From NCBI GenBank assembly GCA_037447655.1, contig JBBHKE010000771.1, positions 535,797 to 599,796 of the forward strand: a stretch of 64,000 nt of DNA, read 5' to 3'. Positions within the stretch are counted from its first letter, which is position 1. Each line of letters starts with the position of its first letter. The notes beneath the pieces were generated by a model, which made no database searches, was not told where the DNA came from, and saw only the letters and a program-made list of their open reading frames with translations. The stretch comes from Zygnema cylindricum. Lineage: Eukaryota; Streptophyta; Zygnematophyceae; Zygnematales; Zygnemataceae. Below, piece by piece: positions 22,749-40,807 of the stretch. The position numbers and the translations under genes were made by a program.

Positions 22749-23571
22749 AACTATGGCATTTTGCCATATTTGAGGGGGTATAATACGCGTACAGTATGTA
22801 GTAGCCGGATATAGAATTTCCTCATCTTTTCACTCGTGAGAATCACGGGATATATCTCATTCCCCGGATATCCCGTTCAATAACCGTCACACCGACCGGC
22901 CGTGTTTGCCGGTTATATCTCTTTCCGAGGATATCCCGGTCAATAACGCAATCGGATAATGCACATCGGACGGGTTAAATTACTTCTGAAAATATTCCGA
23001 GAAATACGATAAGTAGATACAGTACGGCAGGCACTGTACGAATGTGAACTTGGCGGTACGGTACGAGCTGCCTAATCTCTAGTACGGTTGGACCGTCTGA
23101 CTGGGAGTGTCCGCACGTTCCTTGCCAACGGACAGTGTGACGTCCTGTCCTTCTCAACATGGTCTTCGCAGTCACGTACGGCGTAAGAAATCGTTCAATC
23201 GGGCGTTTCCGTACTTGTCTGTGGACCTACATACGTGGCATGCACATCGTTGTTTTGGGCCGTTAGGAATTTAGGATATCTGCTCCCTGTGCCAGGTGGC
23301 ATTTCTCAGCATATTTGGGAATCTTTGCAGTTTGATTCAGTTCTGTAGGTTACTATTATTGTTGCACTCCAATATTGTACCGGTGTCATCTGCTTTCCTT
23401 TTTACTTCCCCTTCACAGCTTCACCTTCTTTACTTCTGTTTCACTTTACCGGTTCATTCCTGTGGTTGTTTGGTTCCTTCTCAAAACTGCAAGTTGAGGT
23501 GTTTGCTGATTCTCTGTCGATCTACGTTTGGATCAAGGCTCTGCTATTGCTTTTTTATCTGTTAAATAACC
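22749..23571. other. USP upstream region
   Basis: No gene is seen. The stretch 22840-22945 has a diverged tandem duplication (CGGGATATATCTCATTCCCC and GGTTATATCTCTTTCCGAGG). The last 250 bases before the ATG at 23572 are pyrimidine-rich and probably include the 5' UTR and promoter of USP. Confidence 0.4.
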
Positions 23572-26500
23572 ATGGCTGCTTCTATTGCTGAGAAGTTGGC
23601 CGACTTGACGACGTCGGACGATTGGGCGCCGCCATCACTCAAAGCAAACTGGAACATCTTGAACGGAGGATGAGGTAAATATTGTCTTTTCTGAGGGAGA
23701 TTCGTGTAGCAGTGAGTTTTCTAGTTTTTAGTTTGTTTTTTCTTTGCTTTTGTTTTAAGGGAGACTGATGTACTGGCAACATTTGCCATTTTGTTTTTAC
23801 TATTTTATATACTTTTAAAATATATTTTCAAGATTATACGCAAATCGTTTGTGTTTGTTTCAGCGATTTCTGCTCAGATCTCCATGCTTTCACTCATTTG
23901 CAATTTATGTGATCTCCATTTTTCTCCGAGTCTGGATGTTGGCAATATTAAGCAGTTTCAAACGTTCATGTCCATTTCTCTTTTTTTTTTGTTGTGATTA
24001 GCTTTGAGTCTTGCAGCTGAAGAATTGTTTCTGGTTATTGTTTGAGTTGACAAACAGTTGAATCTGGCAAAGATGCTCCATGAGCAAGAACAGGATCATC
24101 TCTTTAAGGACTGGCCAGCTGCCGGAGAGGCCAACGCCGAAAAACACCGTTTCTTCGATCAGGTGCAAATCTCTTTTATTACTTTATCGATGTGCAAGTC
24201 TTTGTTTTTGTGTTTATATGATCGGCAAAAGAAAATACATCAATATGTTTATGTGTGTGCACCACTTTTATTACTTTATTGAATGGCAAGTCTTTGTTGT
24301 CTTGTTTGTATGATCAGCAAAGGAAATGTAAATGAGTGTGTGTGTGTGAATTTGTATGTGTGTGTGTGAATTTGTATGTGTGTGTTCCTGTTGCCACAAC
24401 AGGATTCCATTTTTTATGATATTTGCCAAAGTCAGGATTTAGCTTTAGTTTTCCCCACCTTCAAATATTGCAAGAGTAACTTGAAAAAGAAAACTCACTT
24501 TTTTGCGGAAGTTTTATGTAAACTGAGCCAATGCTTTTTTGGCAGGTAGCAAAACTTGATGTCAGCTACCCAGGTGGTTTGAAAGCCTACATTGCAAATG
24601 CACGACAACTTCTCTCCGACTCTAAGGAGGGCAAGAATCCTTTTGCTGGATGGACGCCTTCGGTAATAAAAACTTTTTTCCCCCTCCCCCCCCCCCCTTT
24701 TTTTTGAGCCCACTCACGTTGGCGTATTGTATGATATGTCAAATAAGATTTTTTGATAAGTGCCTGAATAGTTTATTTTTTGCTAAAAGCGTACCTCAGG
24801 CTTTCAAGTTTTGTCTTGAAAGTGCCAATTTTCTGGTGGTTTTTGTTTTGTTTGTTTTACTCTAATATTTTAGGTAATTTTTCTGCTCTGTTTTTTTCAT
24901 TACAAATTGTTTTATTTCGTTGTTTTGTTTTTTTGGACTTTTCTTTTTATTTTTTTATTTTTGTTTTGTTTCGTATTGTTCATCGTTCCGTTTCGTTTCC
25001 TTTTATTTTGTTTCATTTCGTTTTGTTTCGTTTGTTTCGTTTTGTTTGTTTTTTTTCATTTCGTTTCCTTTTGTTTTTTTTGTGTGTTGTTTGGTTTCTG
25101 ATGCCGTGTACTTTCCGGCGGAGTGCAGGTGCCTGCAGGGGAGAAACTGGTGTTCGGAAATGAAGCGTTTGTGAACTTTGAAACAAAGGGAATCAAGGAG
25201 GCAAGGGATTCCGCCTTTGTGCTGGTTGCTGGAGGCCTTGGAGAGCGGTTGGGCTACAGTGGCATCAAGGTTCTGTACATCTGTTCTATAACCTTTTAAA
25301 GTATGTCTTTTAAAGTTTGCGTCTCTTTCAAAAAAAGAGAGAGGAGGGGGAGATCAGTGTTGTGGCATCCTGATTATTGTTCATGTATAATGAAGGTATT
25401 CACAAATATCTTGTCAATTCCGTAGACAGTTGGGAGGCATTTTGCTGGCACCTCCTTTTTGTTCAACAGTGAGTAGAACTTTGAAGAGTGCCGTCTTGAA
25501 ATTTGGAGTGTCAAATTTCCTGCATCAGTGTCTTTTTTTCTCCAGAAATCTCAGGAAGCTGACCATTATAGTCCATTTAAGTTTGCCCTATGCAATGTAG
25601 GATGTAGTAAGCTGGCTAGAGCCATAAGATATAATAACGATTTTTACAATTACGACTCTGATTTTCCTTACAATACAATGATTTTTTCTTAGAATGGCGA
25701 TTCTTACAATAGAGATACTTACAATGACGATTCTTCGAGCAGCTGACACCTGTTGTTTGTTTTCTCCACTGTTACAGGTTGCTCTCCCAAGCGAAACGAC
25801 AACCGGGAAATGCTTTTTGAAGCTTTATATTGAGAGTATTTTGGCGCTGCAAGACGCCAGTCACAAAGCCAATCCTGGTGAGCCGCTTTCTGTGCTCAGC
25901 ACCTTTTTTGCATTGTCGTGTTCCTCTAACTCGTTAAAAAAGGAGGAAACGGCAAAGCATCCCGTCTTGGCTTTGTCGGCTTCCATTCGCATTGTAAATG
26001 GTGTTTATTAAGCTCGTTTTACTTATTGATCCGAACACTTGTGTATCGATAAAATCGTGTAGCGTTAGTGTTTTTACGGAGCTTAAACAAATGTTTCTCA
26101 GTGCACACTTGCCGGATTGTTAATTTGATGGTTGCCATGAAATTTAAGGTTCTTACCTCCCCGATTGGTGGGCGCTAACCCAAAATTGGACAATTGTGCA
26201 CGAAGATAAATATTTAAGTCGTGAAGAAACAGTAACACTGATGCGATAAGTGTAGTTTAGTCTTTGGAACAAATATGTTCTTTGGTTGTTGGAAATAAAT
26301 GACACTGAAACATTTTTTGTTTTTTTCATCTGGTGTAAATGTGCAATGAACTACATTCACAATATTTTTCCGAAATATTGCTAAGATGCACTACTCAAAA
26401 ATGTTCTTTTACAAAATAGTTAACTTCGATCTGTTGCTGTAATGCTCATTTGGAACTGAATTAGAATCAATATCACTAATGTAAATCCCACCTCTTAACT

Positions 26501-29500
26501 ATAAAAATGATTCCCTGCAAGTTGACCTTAATTACTTCACAAAAATCACATACAGCATCCTTCTCCTTCTTTCTAGTTGTCAGAAACAGTGAAGTATCAT
26601 CCTGACTCACAACTTAATGTCTCAATTGATGACACATTTTTGCACCTTCAGTAAATGCAAGAAGTATACAGAAAGACACGACAACAATAATAGGCTTACA
26701 TTTTATATATTTTTTTATTAAGTAGCAAATGATTAGTTGAGCACACTCGGGAATTCCTTGACAGAAATGTTGTTCAATACATGAGTTTCCTGACAAGCAG
26801 CCATGGCTGTTTTTGAACAGTCGGAAGAACAAAAGAAAAACAATTGAAGTGCTATTTGTGGTCAGTGTACCAAACAAAACCAGCACCAAATTAGTGTTAT
26901 TAATGCTAATGTGTTAGTAATGTGTTATTAACGGTAATAACAATTTACGGTGTTGTATCCCAATTTAATTGGCTAGCAGATTTTCCTTCATAGAGATTAT
27001 GAAGTTGCAAGTTGTATGCATTTCCGATGGTGCAATCTTATTTTCCTCTTTCTTTTTTTTTAGTTGTTTGGCATTTGATGATCACGGTTGCCGTTTCATA
27101 GTGGATTTGATCTGAGAGTCTCCAGGTGCCGAGTACAAAAAAATTCCTCTGGCGATCATGACTTCTGACGATACATATAGTCGCACTAAGGAGCTTCTGG
27201 ATGCAAATGACTATTTTGGAATGGAGAAGACTCAACTTACTCTGTTGAAGCAGGTTACTCCTTTTTACCTTTTTTCAGTCCCTTTCATGTCAATTTTTTG
27301 TTTTTGTAAGTAGACACTGCGGGCAGTATGTCAGCATTTTGCTGGATACGGATGTCACAGAAATATGCAATATTCATACATTTCATGTTAGACCTTTTAG
27401 GTGGAAAAAAAACTGAAAAAAACTGTTTTGTGAGGAAGAAAAACTGAGAAAAAAGGTTGTTTCTGACAAAAAAAATATGAAAAAGGGCTGCTTCTGACCA
27501 GAAAAAGAGAAAAAAAATGAAAAGTCATAAAAAAACTGTTTTTTTTAACGATGGTCTGAGCTTTAGTACATTCTCCCTACTTTTTTGTTACATCTGATAT
27601 GGACAAAAACTGCAAGTTTGTAAATCTAGCACCGAACTGTAATTCAAATGACTCTGGGATTGCCGTTTTACATTTGAGAATAGACAATTTAGGTGGCTGC
27701 ATTTTTATTTTTTCCTTTGAAATTGTAAAAACATTGTATAGTGTATCAATACTAGGTTGGGAAGCATTTTTTTACAAACAATCTTAAGTTCCTTTGGCTG
27801 ACTTACTTTGGATGAGCATCATCTATTGTATTCTGAAAGCAACAAATTGTACCGATCTCTATAAAAAGCTCCGTCAAATAAGTCACTTAAGCCAGTTCTG
27901 GATCATGATACTGGGACAGTGTTAATGCTGCTTGCTTTCTATTTAGTTGTTGTTGCGGCAACTGCCATTGCCTTACAGAGCCATTTCTCTTTGAGGACTA
28001 TTGCTCCACACTTTTTTTGCACTTTTCCAGCCCAGCAAGGGATGGGTCTGGCGAGGGCACATCTTTTATCCACTCTTCAGTTTTCTATTTTTAGTACTGA
28101 ACATACGTGGACATGGAAATTTTTACAGGAGAAGGTCGCTTGCCTCGCTGATAACAACGCCACTTTGGCTCCGGATCCCAAGGACATTTATGCCATTCAG
28201 GTACAGAGATATTTTTGGACCATTTGACATTTTTACTCTCGGTTTCCGTTTTATTCCACAGTTTTGCTAGTGACGAAGAGTTTTGCTGTGCCACCTTGTA
28301 TACACCATAAATCGCTGTTAGCGGTAAGAAAGTAGTATGAACTACAGTTTTACAATTCAGTATTAATAACGCTATTTTGTTCACAGGGCAAAAAAAATGG
28401 GGACGGAATTATTGTTATTAAAACTGATAACAATCCACGGTGTAGTTTTCAACTGGTCCAAGAGTTGAATTTCATTTTTTTCTATTGTTTTTAATGTGTT
28501 GGCAGACAAAGCCCCATGGGCACGGAGATGTGCATGTGCTTTTGCACCAGAGTGGCCTTCTCGCTGCATGGTATGTGCCCATATTTAAAGTCTTAACAAA
28601 ACATTTGTAGAACGTATGTACTTTGAACACGTAGAGTCTTTGTGAAAAGTTATGTTTGCATGTCCTAGTTAAACAGAATGCCACAATGTAGCCTAGCCGG
28701 GGTTGGAGATGATCCTTGAGATGTTTTTATGTCTTTTGTTTCTGAGTCCTTACGAAAATGTGTAAACTTTGTGGTGTATCAGGGAGAAAGCTGGTACCAA
28801 ATGGATGCTATTCTTCCAGGATACCAATGGCCTGCTCTTTAAGGTGGGTAATGAAAACTTGCATTTTGACTGAGTTGCCGAATATAGGCAGTTTGACGTC
28901 CATTTGACACTTTTGAGTATTTCCGTCGGTGTGAAGAAAGGTAGCTGTGGAAGTAGACAGTTCGACAGCCATTTAACACCTTTTTGACATAATTATGTGA
29001 GTTGGGATTCAGGCTATCCCTTCATCATTGGGTGTCAGTGCCGTCCGTGATTTTGATGTGAACTCGTTGGCTGTTCCGAGGAAGGCTAAAGAATCTATTG
29101 GAGCCATTGCACGCCTTGAACACTCTGATGGTGCGCAAATCCTTCAAACCAGCAGGCTTCTCGTTGTTGTTTTTTTTTTGTTTTTTTTTTTTTGTGTTTT
29201 TTTTTGGTTTGTTTATTTAGGTTTCATACACTTGGACGCCTTCACCAATTATTGTTTGTTTGCTTTCTTTACTATTTTGTGTAATTTTCATGTCACTTGC
29301 AGGTGGATGTGTATTCTGTGGTCTAAATGAATGCATGCAAAGTGAAAGCTCAATCAGTTGAAGAAATCAATAGTTAATTATTAGCTGAAGGAGAACACTG
29401 AGATTAAAACAAAAAAAAGGCATATAATGATTTATTATTGTTATCTTCTTCTGAAAAACCTTTTTGCGAAAAGCTGGTCTTCAAGGAACTGAAATTCGAC

Positions 29501-32500
29501 TCTGTGGACTTTTACAGGTAGGGCAATGGTGATCAATGTTGAATATAACCAGCTTGACCCTCTTTTACGTGCAACTACCTTCCCTGAGGGAGATGTGAAT
29601 GATGAGACAGGTTTCTCTCCCTTCCCAGGAAATCTCAATCAGGTACGTCAAAGCAAAGATCGTGTGTAAGAACAAAAAAAGTACGTGTAAGTCAAGTGGC
29701 TGATTTCACAGGTTATTGGTTCTCACTTATCGCGCCTCAAAGTGGTTTTGCACGAACCAAAATACATTCAGACCATAACTGGCGATTGGGTCTTAAACCG
29801 GCAGCTTTTCAATGCCCGGTAGTATTATTGTTTCACCAAAGTGGTCGTCAGTCTAAATGTTGATAACTGACGCACGTGTGCTTTAGGAAGAGTCATAAGG
29901 CAATTTGCTGGATGAGGGCAAGCAAAGTTATTGGTGGAGACACTGCCTATCTTGCCTGTCTGATGAAAGAACCACTTTTCGGGTAATTATATGAACGCTA
30001 TTACTTCATTACTGGTCAGTATTCATTAATGGTACAGAAAACTGTACAAATGGTACACTTTTTTGTATGAATACTAAGATTTCTGGCCAGTAACGCCAGT
30101 TATAGCGCTTGTTAATTACCCTAGAACTACTGAATTTTCCTTGATCTACATTAAGCATCATGCCTGTATTTAGTGTGAGATGCTTTAAAAAAAAGTTCAG
30201 ATCAGCAATAAAGTAGGTACAAAAGCACGAAGTAGGAGGTCTCACCTGATAAGGAGACATGGCCTCTGCTGAGATGCATGTGAGATGCATAATGGTACAT
30301 ATGGGGAAAAAAAATCACAAGTTTGTCGGATGTCTGAAGGCCAAATGATGTATACTCAAATATGGGTGCACTTTCAATCCGTACATCTTTATGTCTGTCA
30401 CTTTTTTACTAGGCACTGGCCAGTACACTGGATCGTTATTAGACTAAAGAAATTATTAGCGTGGGGTTTATATTAGTGTTATTGATTTTATTCAGTTCCA
30501 CATGACTTGGCTGTTTTTGAACCGTTTAAAGAATTAGTGTTAAGAAAAATCAACTAATGCTATTTTCTGGTCTGAAAGCAAAAAAAAAACCGGCACCGAC
30601 TTAGTGTTATTAACACAATAATACAGATTTACAGATTACAGATTTACCAGGGGTTTGGCTCTCTGAGAATTTGAGAATTTGTTGTTGCAATTTTTGTTCT
30701 TGGCTTTGATTTTGTTTTGTGTGTCATGGTCAGCAGTAGCCTGAGTTGCAGAATCAGTTGTTGCGATGGAGGAAGGTGCCCTGAAAGGGAGAAGTTTTTA
30801 TGATAGGATTCAGTGATGTTGATGAAGGAGGCTGCAAATGGTGTTCCAACATGTTCTTCTTGCGATGCTCAATGGGAATAACACGAAGGATGTTGTGGTA
30901 ATAACGAAAGAAATGACTTTCTTTTTGCAGCTTGTACTGAAGCTCAAGCCCTATTTGGAGGAACTCAATCGCACAGGTGGCCTTATCACCGAGTTTGTAA
31001 ACCCCAAGTGAGTACTATATCTTGTATTCATTAGTTCCCAGAGCTTCTGAGAATGAGATGTAGAACTTTGATAGCCTCTCAGCACAACTTTCCATCGGAT
31101 TATACGCTCTATTATTAAATTAAAGTGTTGAGTCACTACATAGAGAGCTTGTCAGCATACAACAGTTGTAAAGACCCATCATGGTAGAAACCTATGACAG
31201 AAATGCTGTTTGTAGTTTGGGATATTCACCACCTATTTTTGTTATTAGTGAATTATGAGCCCTGACACTTCATTAGTATTAACTACACTAAGTAATGTTG
31301 TAGCTCATTATGAGCCACTTAACTACACAGCAGAATTTGTGTCAAAGAGTTGGAAACTTTGGGACTACTGCAGGTACAAGGACTCCACGAAGACTGTTTT
31401 CAAGTCGTCAACTCGCTTGGAATGTATGATGCAAGACTACCCCAAAACTCTTTCTCCAACGGCTAAAGTTGGGTTCACTGTATGCGATGTCTGGCTCGGG
31501 TATTCGCCAGTCAAGAACAATGCTGCCGATGCAGCTGCAAAGGTACAACTTTGTACATTTTTGCATTTCTCACTATCTTTCACCTAGGCTTGGTTCTGTT
31601 CCTCTACTATGGGCATTTTTTGTTCAATAGGATACATTCCGGTGTGTACTATTATGTGTAACGCACGTTATCTGTTTAAGTAAATACTGTTTAACATGCT
31701 ATAGAAGGGAGGAAAAATGACAAAACGTCACTGCTTTGCTGGCTTTTTTTTTTCTTTTTTTTTCATTCTAGCCTGTGTTGATTCATTTTATGTTGAAGGT
31801 CAATTCCACCAATTTTTTGAAAGCATGTGGCATACGATATGTATTTGTATTGATTTGTAATTCTGCTGGAGCTGGTTAGCTCTCAGGGAGAAGTTTACTT
31901 GAGAATAATTCTAGCACAGGTTGTTCTGAATACATATGGTGTGTGAATTGTACAGCTGGCGGGAGGCACTCCACCTCACAGTGGTACATCCGGAGAGTTG
32001 GACATTTACAAAGCTAACTGCTTCATTTTGCGAGAGGTACAAATTCTAATTTCTCTCTCTTTCCTCCCACTTTCGTTCTTTTCTCTTGGAATATTGATTT
32101 GGCATGTTAGCTCGTTTTTGCTGGTGAGCAACTGCAAACTGGAGTTTTTCATTCGTTTCAGTTGTTTCGGCTGTTTTGGTTGTTTTTTATGTATGTTTTA
32201 CGAATATATTTATATGCTTATCCCTCTCCCTCTCTCCTTCTCCCACTCCCTCTCCCTCGTCCTCTTCAACAGGCTGGTGCGGAAATTGCAGAGCCAGTAT
32301 CGGCAGAATTTAACAAACAGCTTCTCGAAGTTTATCCTCGCATTGTTTGGTCGCCTCGGTGGGCTCTCACTTTCTCCGACATCAAGGCCAAAGTCCAGAA
32401 GCTGACAGTATCTCAGAAATCAACATTGGTCGTAGACGGAGTTGATATCATTTTCCAGGATGTCAATTTAGACGGGGCGCTGGTTGTCAAAACTGCCCCG

Positions 32501-33620
32501 GAAGCAAAGGTACGCTAAGGCTCATATGTTGTTTACACGAGGGAGAAAACTACCTTGTTGAGGGTGAATCGCACAGTTCTATGAGTAACCTCGTAAATCA
32601 AATTGCTTAAACTACTATTCAATTGTACAATTTACGTTCTAAACGGACGCAGGGGATTATGAATGGCTCAAAGAATTAGACAAGAAAAGAAACAAGTGCT
32701 AATAATGCTACGCTGTCCATCGCTATTACTAGTGTGGTGTATCGAAGGCCCCTTGCCGATATTCCATATGAACCTACTTTTGAGTACCCGATTTTTTGCC
32801 GATATATCGATGTGACGTTACGACAAAAAAAAAAAAAAAACTCCCCCCCATGGCGCGCCCTCAGCCACGGGGGGGATCAGCTCGGCAAGGGGGGAGAAGG
32901 GTGGGGCGGGAGAACTTCTGTACGCTTTACCGTACCAAAGCTGTACTGACTCCCATCTCCTACCAAATATATTGCGATAATATTTGTTGGTCCCGGAGCG
33001 ATGTATCGGGCCCTCCGCCCGTCCGAAATTTGATATCAAATATTGAATTTATGCAATAAATTTTTACCCTATACACAACACAAGCTATTACAGTCAGTGA
33101 ATTATTAGCGTTAACACTTTTTTAGAGTTAACAACACTAAATTATGTTTTTATCCACTTTCTACTTAAATATTGTTGTTACATTAATTTATGATTTCGGG
33201 TCAGAAAAAATCTACCTTGATTAACTCTAATAGCGGTGCAGTTGGTCAGAAACCCATGCCAAACTACTGCTGTTAACCATATTAGCAATTCAAGGTGTAA
33301 TTTGACTATGCTAGGGTTTATATGCTTCTGAGAATGTCAGTTACTGTCTATTCTGAACCACACAAGTAGGTATCTATGCATGGCAGTTACTATCTGTTAA
33401 AAACCACACAAGTAGGGATTTCAGTAAATGGTCTTTTTTTTTTTTGCAGGTCACTTTGTCCGGCTTGAAGGTGGAGAATGAGGGATGGGTTCTGGATCCC
33501 ATTGATAGTGAGGACACAAGTATTCCCGAGGAGATTCGCGTCCGGGGTTTCAAGATTTTGAAAAAGGAAACAAAAGAGGTGGTTGTAACAGAAGCCGGTG
33601 AAAAGACCATCTCTTTGTAA
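23572..33620 (+). CDS. USP: UDP-sugar pyrophosphorylase (EC 2.7.7.64), 16 exons
   Basis: The enzyme converts UTP and various sugar 1-phosphates to UDP-sugars and PPi in the cytosol. Exons: 23572-23674, 24058-24162, 24546-24662, 25129-25269, 25778-25877, 27117-27253, 28129-28200, 28506-28570, 28783-28843, 29013-29130, 29518-29642, 30931-31007, 31374-31542, 31956-32036, 32273-32509, 33450-33620. All junctions from exon 2 onward join in phase. The product is about 625 aa, close to the 614 aa of the Arabidopsis enzyme. Landmarks: [16 protein letters not shown] (nucleotide-binding signature, exon 4), [78 protein letters not shown] and VPKG-loop equivalent [14 protein letters not shown]. Exon 1 carries an apparent 1-base frameshift just before intron 1. 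Introns hold several MITEs. Confidence 0.95.
24665..24710 (+). repeat. C-run and T-run in USP intron 3
   Basis: Runs of C (about 13) and T (8) follow the donor directly. They are prone to sequencing and polymerase error. Confidence 0.8.
26040..26254. mobile_element. Foldback MITE, family A, copy 3 (USP intron 5)
   Basis: Internal arms CTCAGTGCACACTTGCCGGA and GGACAATTGTGCACGAAG are complementary with mismatches. The right end is GCGATAAGTGTA. It lies between exons 5 and 6. Confidence 0.65.
26770..26957. mobile_element. Family C MITE (USP intron 5)
   Basis: It shares GGCTGTTTTTGAAC and a downstream GCACCAAATTAGTGTTATTA block with copies at 30460 and 45655. The right end, TTACGGTGTTGTA, is a diverged CACCG-type end. 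Confidence 0.6.
28301..28444. mobile_element. 144-bp TACACC MITE (USP intron 7)
   Basis: Left end TACACCATAAATCGCTGTTA and right end TAACAATCCACGGTGTA are inverted repeats with mismatches, flanked by TA. It begins 100 bases after exon 7 and ends 61 bases before exon 8, without disturbing the splice sites. Confidence 0.75.
29712..29986 (+). pseudogene. Exon-like gene fragment inside USP intron 11
   Basis: Two open segments, 29712-29818 and 29887-29982, are bounded by good splice sites (TTTCACAG, then CCCG|GTAGTA, then CTTTAG). They join in phase to encode about 68 residues, including [19 protein letters not shown] and [20 protein letters not shown], then TAA. Plant USP runs directly from the PFPGN exon to the one at 30931, so these do not belong to USP. 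Spliced in, they would start in phase and truncate the enzyme. I do not recognise the source family. It may be a captured gene fragment or a poison exon. Confidence 0.5.
30460..30650. mobile_element. Family C MITE (USP intron 11)
   Basis: It carries TGACTTGGCTGTTTTTGAAC and CGGCACCGACTTAGTGTTAT, matching the elements at 26770 and 45655. Ends are eroded. Confidence 0.6.
32730..33083. mobile_element. hAT-like MITE with 8-bp target duplication (USP intron 15)
   Basis: The left end is TAGTGTGGTGTATCG; the right end read inwards is TTGTGTTGTGTATAG. An exact GCTATTAC duplication occurs at 32722-32729 and 33084-33091. The interior (TTGCCGATATTCCATATG, GAGTACCCGAT) is homologous to the right end of the element at 18197, so both belong to one family. 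A purine/G-rich stretch lies in the middle. Confidence 0.85.
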
Positions 33621-38951
<5,331 letters not shown>

Positions 38952-39037
38952 CATTGGGCGCATTTTTGGTAACCAAATCTGCCCCATCTCGACTTAGAGA
39001 ATAAGCGGTCACACGATAACAATTTCAATTGCATAAT

Positions 39038-39092
39038 AATAATAATAATAACAATAATAATAACAATAATAATAACAATAATAATAACAACA
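39038..39092. repeat. (AATAATAATAAC)n microsatellite
   Basis: About four to five 12-bp units of AATAATAATAAC, ending in ACAACAG. Confidence 0.9.
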
Positions 39093-39099
39093 GTAATTA

Positions 39100-40807
39100 T
39101 AAAAACAAATATCAAATTAGTGGACAAACTGATACCGTTTTAGACCTTTCCATATTACTAATTTCCTACGTAAGTTAACTCTCTTTGCATAGTATTGTAG
39201 TTTATAGCTTTAGAAATTATGATCATGTGAAACCCTACTAATCCCTCCCTCCAAATCCTATTTCATTTTTATATTGGCATAGCGATATCGCTTCGACATT
39301 GCCGACACATCGATGATATATTGGCGACATATCAGATTTGCGCCGTACTGCATCGCATCGTCATATCGATATTGGCATATTCAGATCGGTTCCAAAATTG
39401 GAAAAGCGGAAAGCTGTTACTCGATGCGACATATATCATGAAGTACAGTCATTCATTTCCAGCTTACTTGTGATGACCTGATAGGTTCGTCGAAATTCTT
39501 CATCGCACGAGTCATTTCCCGGTCATTCCAGTGGACCATGCGTCGCATAGTGGGTGCAGATGATGTTGGGGAATCCGCTATTTTGGAACATAGCAGTACG
39601 GTATGCCAGATACTGTACTGTTCATTGGTGTCACGCACGATATTGTGATTCTGTGCGATGTCCGTACGAATTGTCTGCCCTCAGAGGACAATAGGACATA
39701 GCCCTTGATGTGATTGACAAACGACCGCTGAGCGTTCGCTCTTTATTTCCCCTCCCACCTGGATTCTTCACACATGGTGGTGGTTGGCTCATGCGCGATC
39801 TTCAACAATCATAGAAGCGACAGTTTGTCTTGTTCGTAAATATGATTCAAATTTCTTTGCCATCCGGATTCAGTCTGCATTCCCAGCTAGCTGAGTATCG
39901 ATTCGATTTAATCCTCGCATTCTTGAATAGCGGCTTTTCAACCTTCCATTTACGACTGTCCTGCCGTCAGTTGTCACACTTCAGTACGCCACTGCACTGT
40001 TGGCGTCCTACGGAAGGCACAGCATTAAATCCGTCACTGTCACGCAACATCCCTCCGTGTTCGGCGGCCCTCTGCCTCGTTGTCAGAACTCAGAAGTTGA
40101 CGTCCAGAAACTGCAAATAACCGCGGCTTCCTCGTTTCACTTTTTGCCGCATTTCCCGCCGCCGCCGCCGCACTATTACGGAACTGTACTCTTATACTGT
40201 ACTTTTATGTGAGGTTTTGTACTTTCTGTACTGTATTGGATCGAGCTTGTCCTGTACTACACTCCTACGCTTGCCTTTCTGGTGATGACCAGCGCCGCCA
40301 ACTATTTCTGCAAAACCCTGTCGATTCAGATTTTTCTTCTTTCGTTCCCTTCATATTTTCTTCACTTCACTCCCTTTTTTCTAAGCTGGTTTCAGACAGA
40401 GCAAATCTCTCCAAATATCTTCGTCCTTGCAGTGAAGCCACTACAGTAATGCTCTCAGTCTTGTTGCCTCTCTCTTCTTGCAGTTTTAGGTCATCACTGC
40501 TTTGAACGCGAAGTTGCGTACTTTATTTACATTCTAATACTAAGTATTTTCAGTAGCTGACTGTTTAATATGCGATTGTCGTTCTTGGCGCCACTGTGTT
40601 TTGAGACTTTTGTGGACAGGAATACCAAGATGCAGGTGATGCAGTTCCTTTTAATCGTCAGTTGATAGACTGAAAAAGTGATCCTAGTTTTGTTTCTCCT
40701 ATTGTCGAGGAACAGTTCAACAGTTAATATTCTCAGTGAGCTCTTTAGACAGTTTTGAGGGAAGAAGCTTGTTAATAGAAAGGGACGGGTTATTTGAATT
40801 AGCAAAA
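39100..40807. other. Upstream region of the 40.8-kb gene
   Basis: No gene is supported. A (CCG)5-like run occurs at about 40157. The stretch 39290-39450 is rich in CGATAT-type motifs similar to the hAT-like family but has no clear ends. The 5' UTR and promoter of the next gene should lie at the right side. Confidence 0.35.

Noticed and set aside
24780-25174. Phe-rich overlapping frames that look like membrane proteins
   Set aside because: They lie in the T-rich USP intron 4, between well-supported exons 3 and 4.
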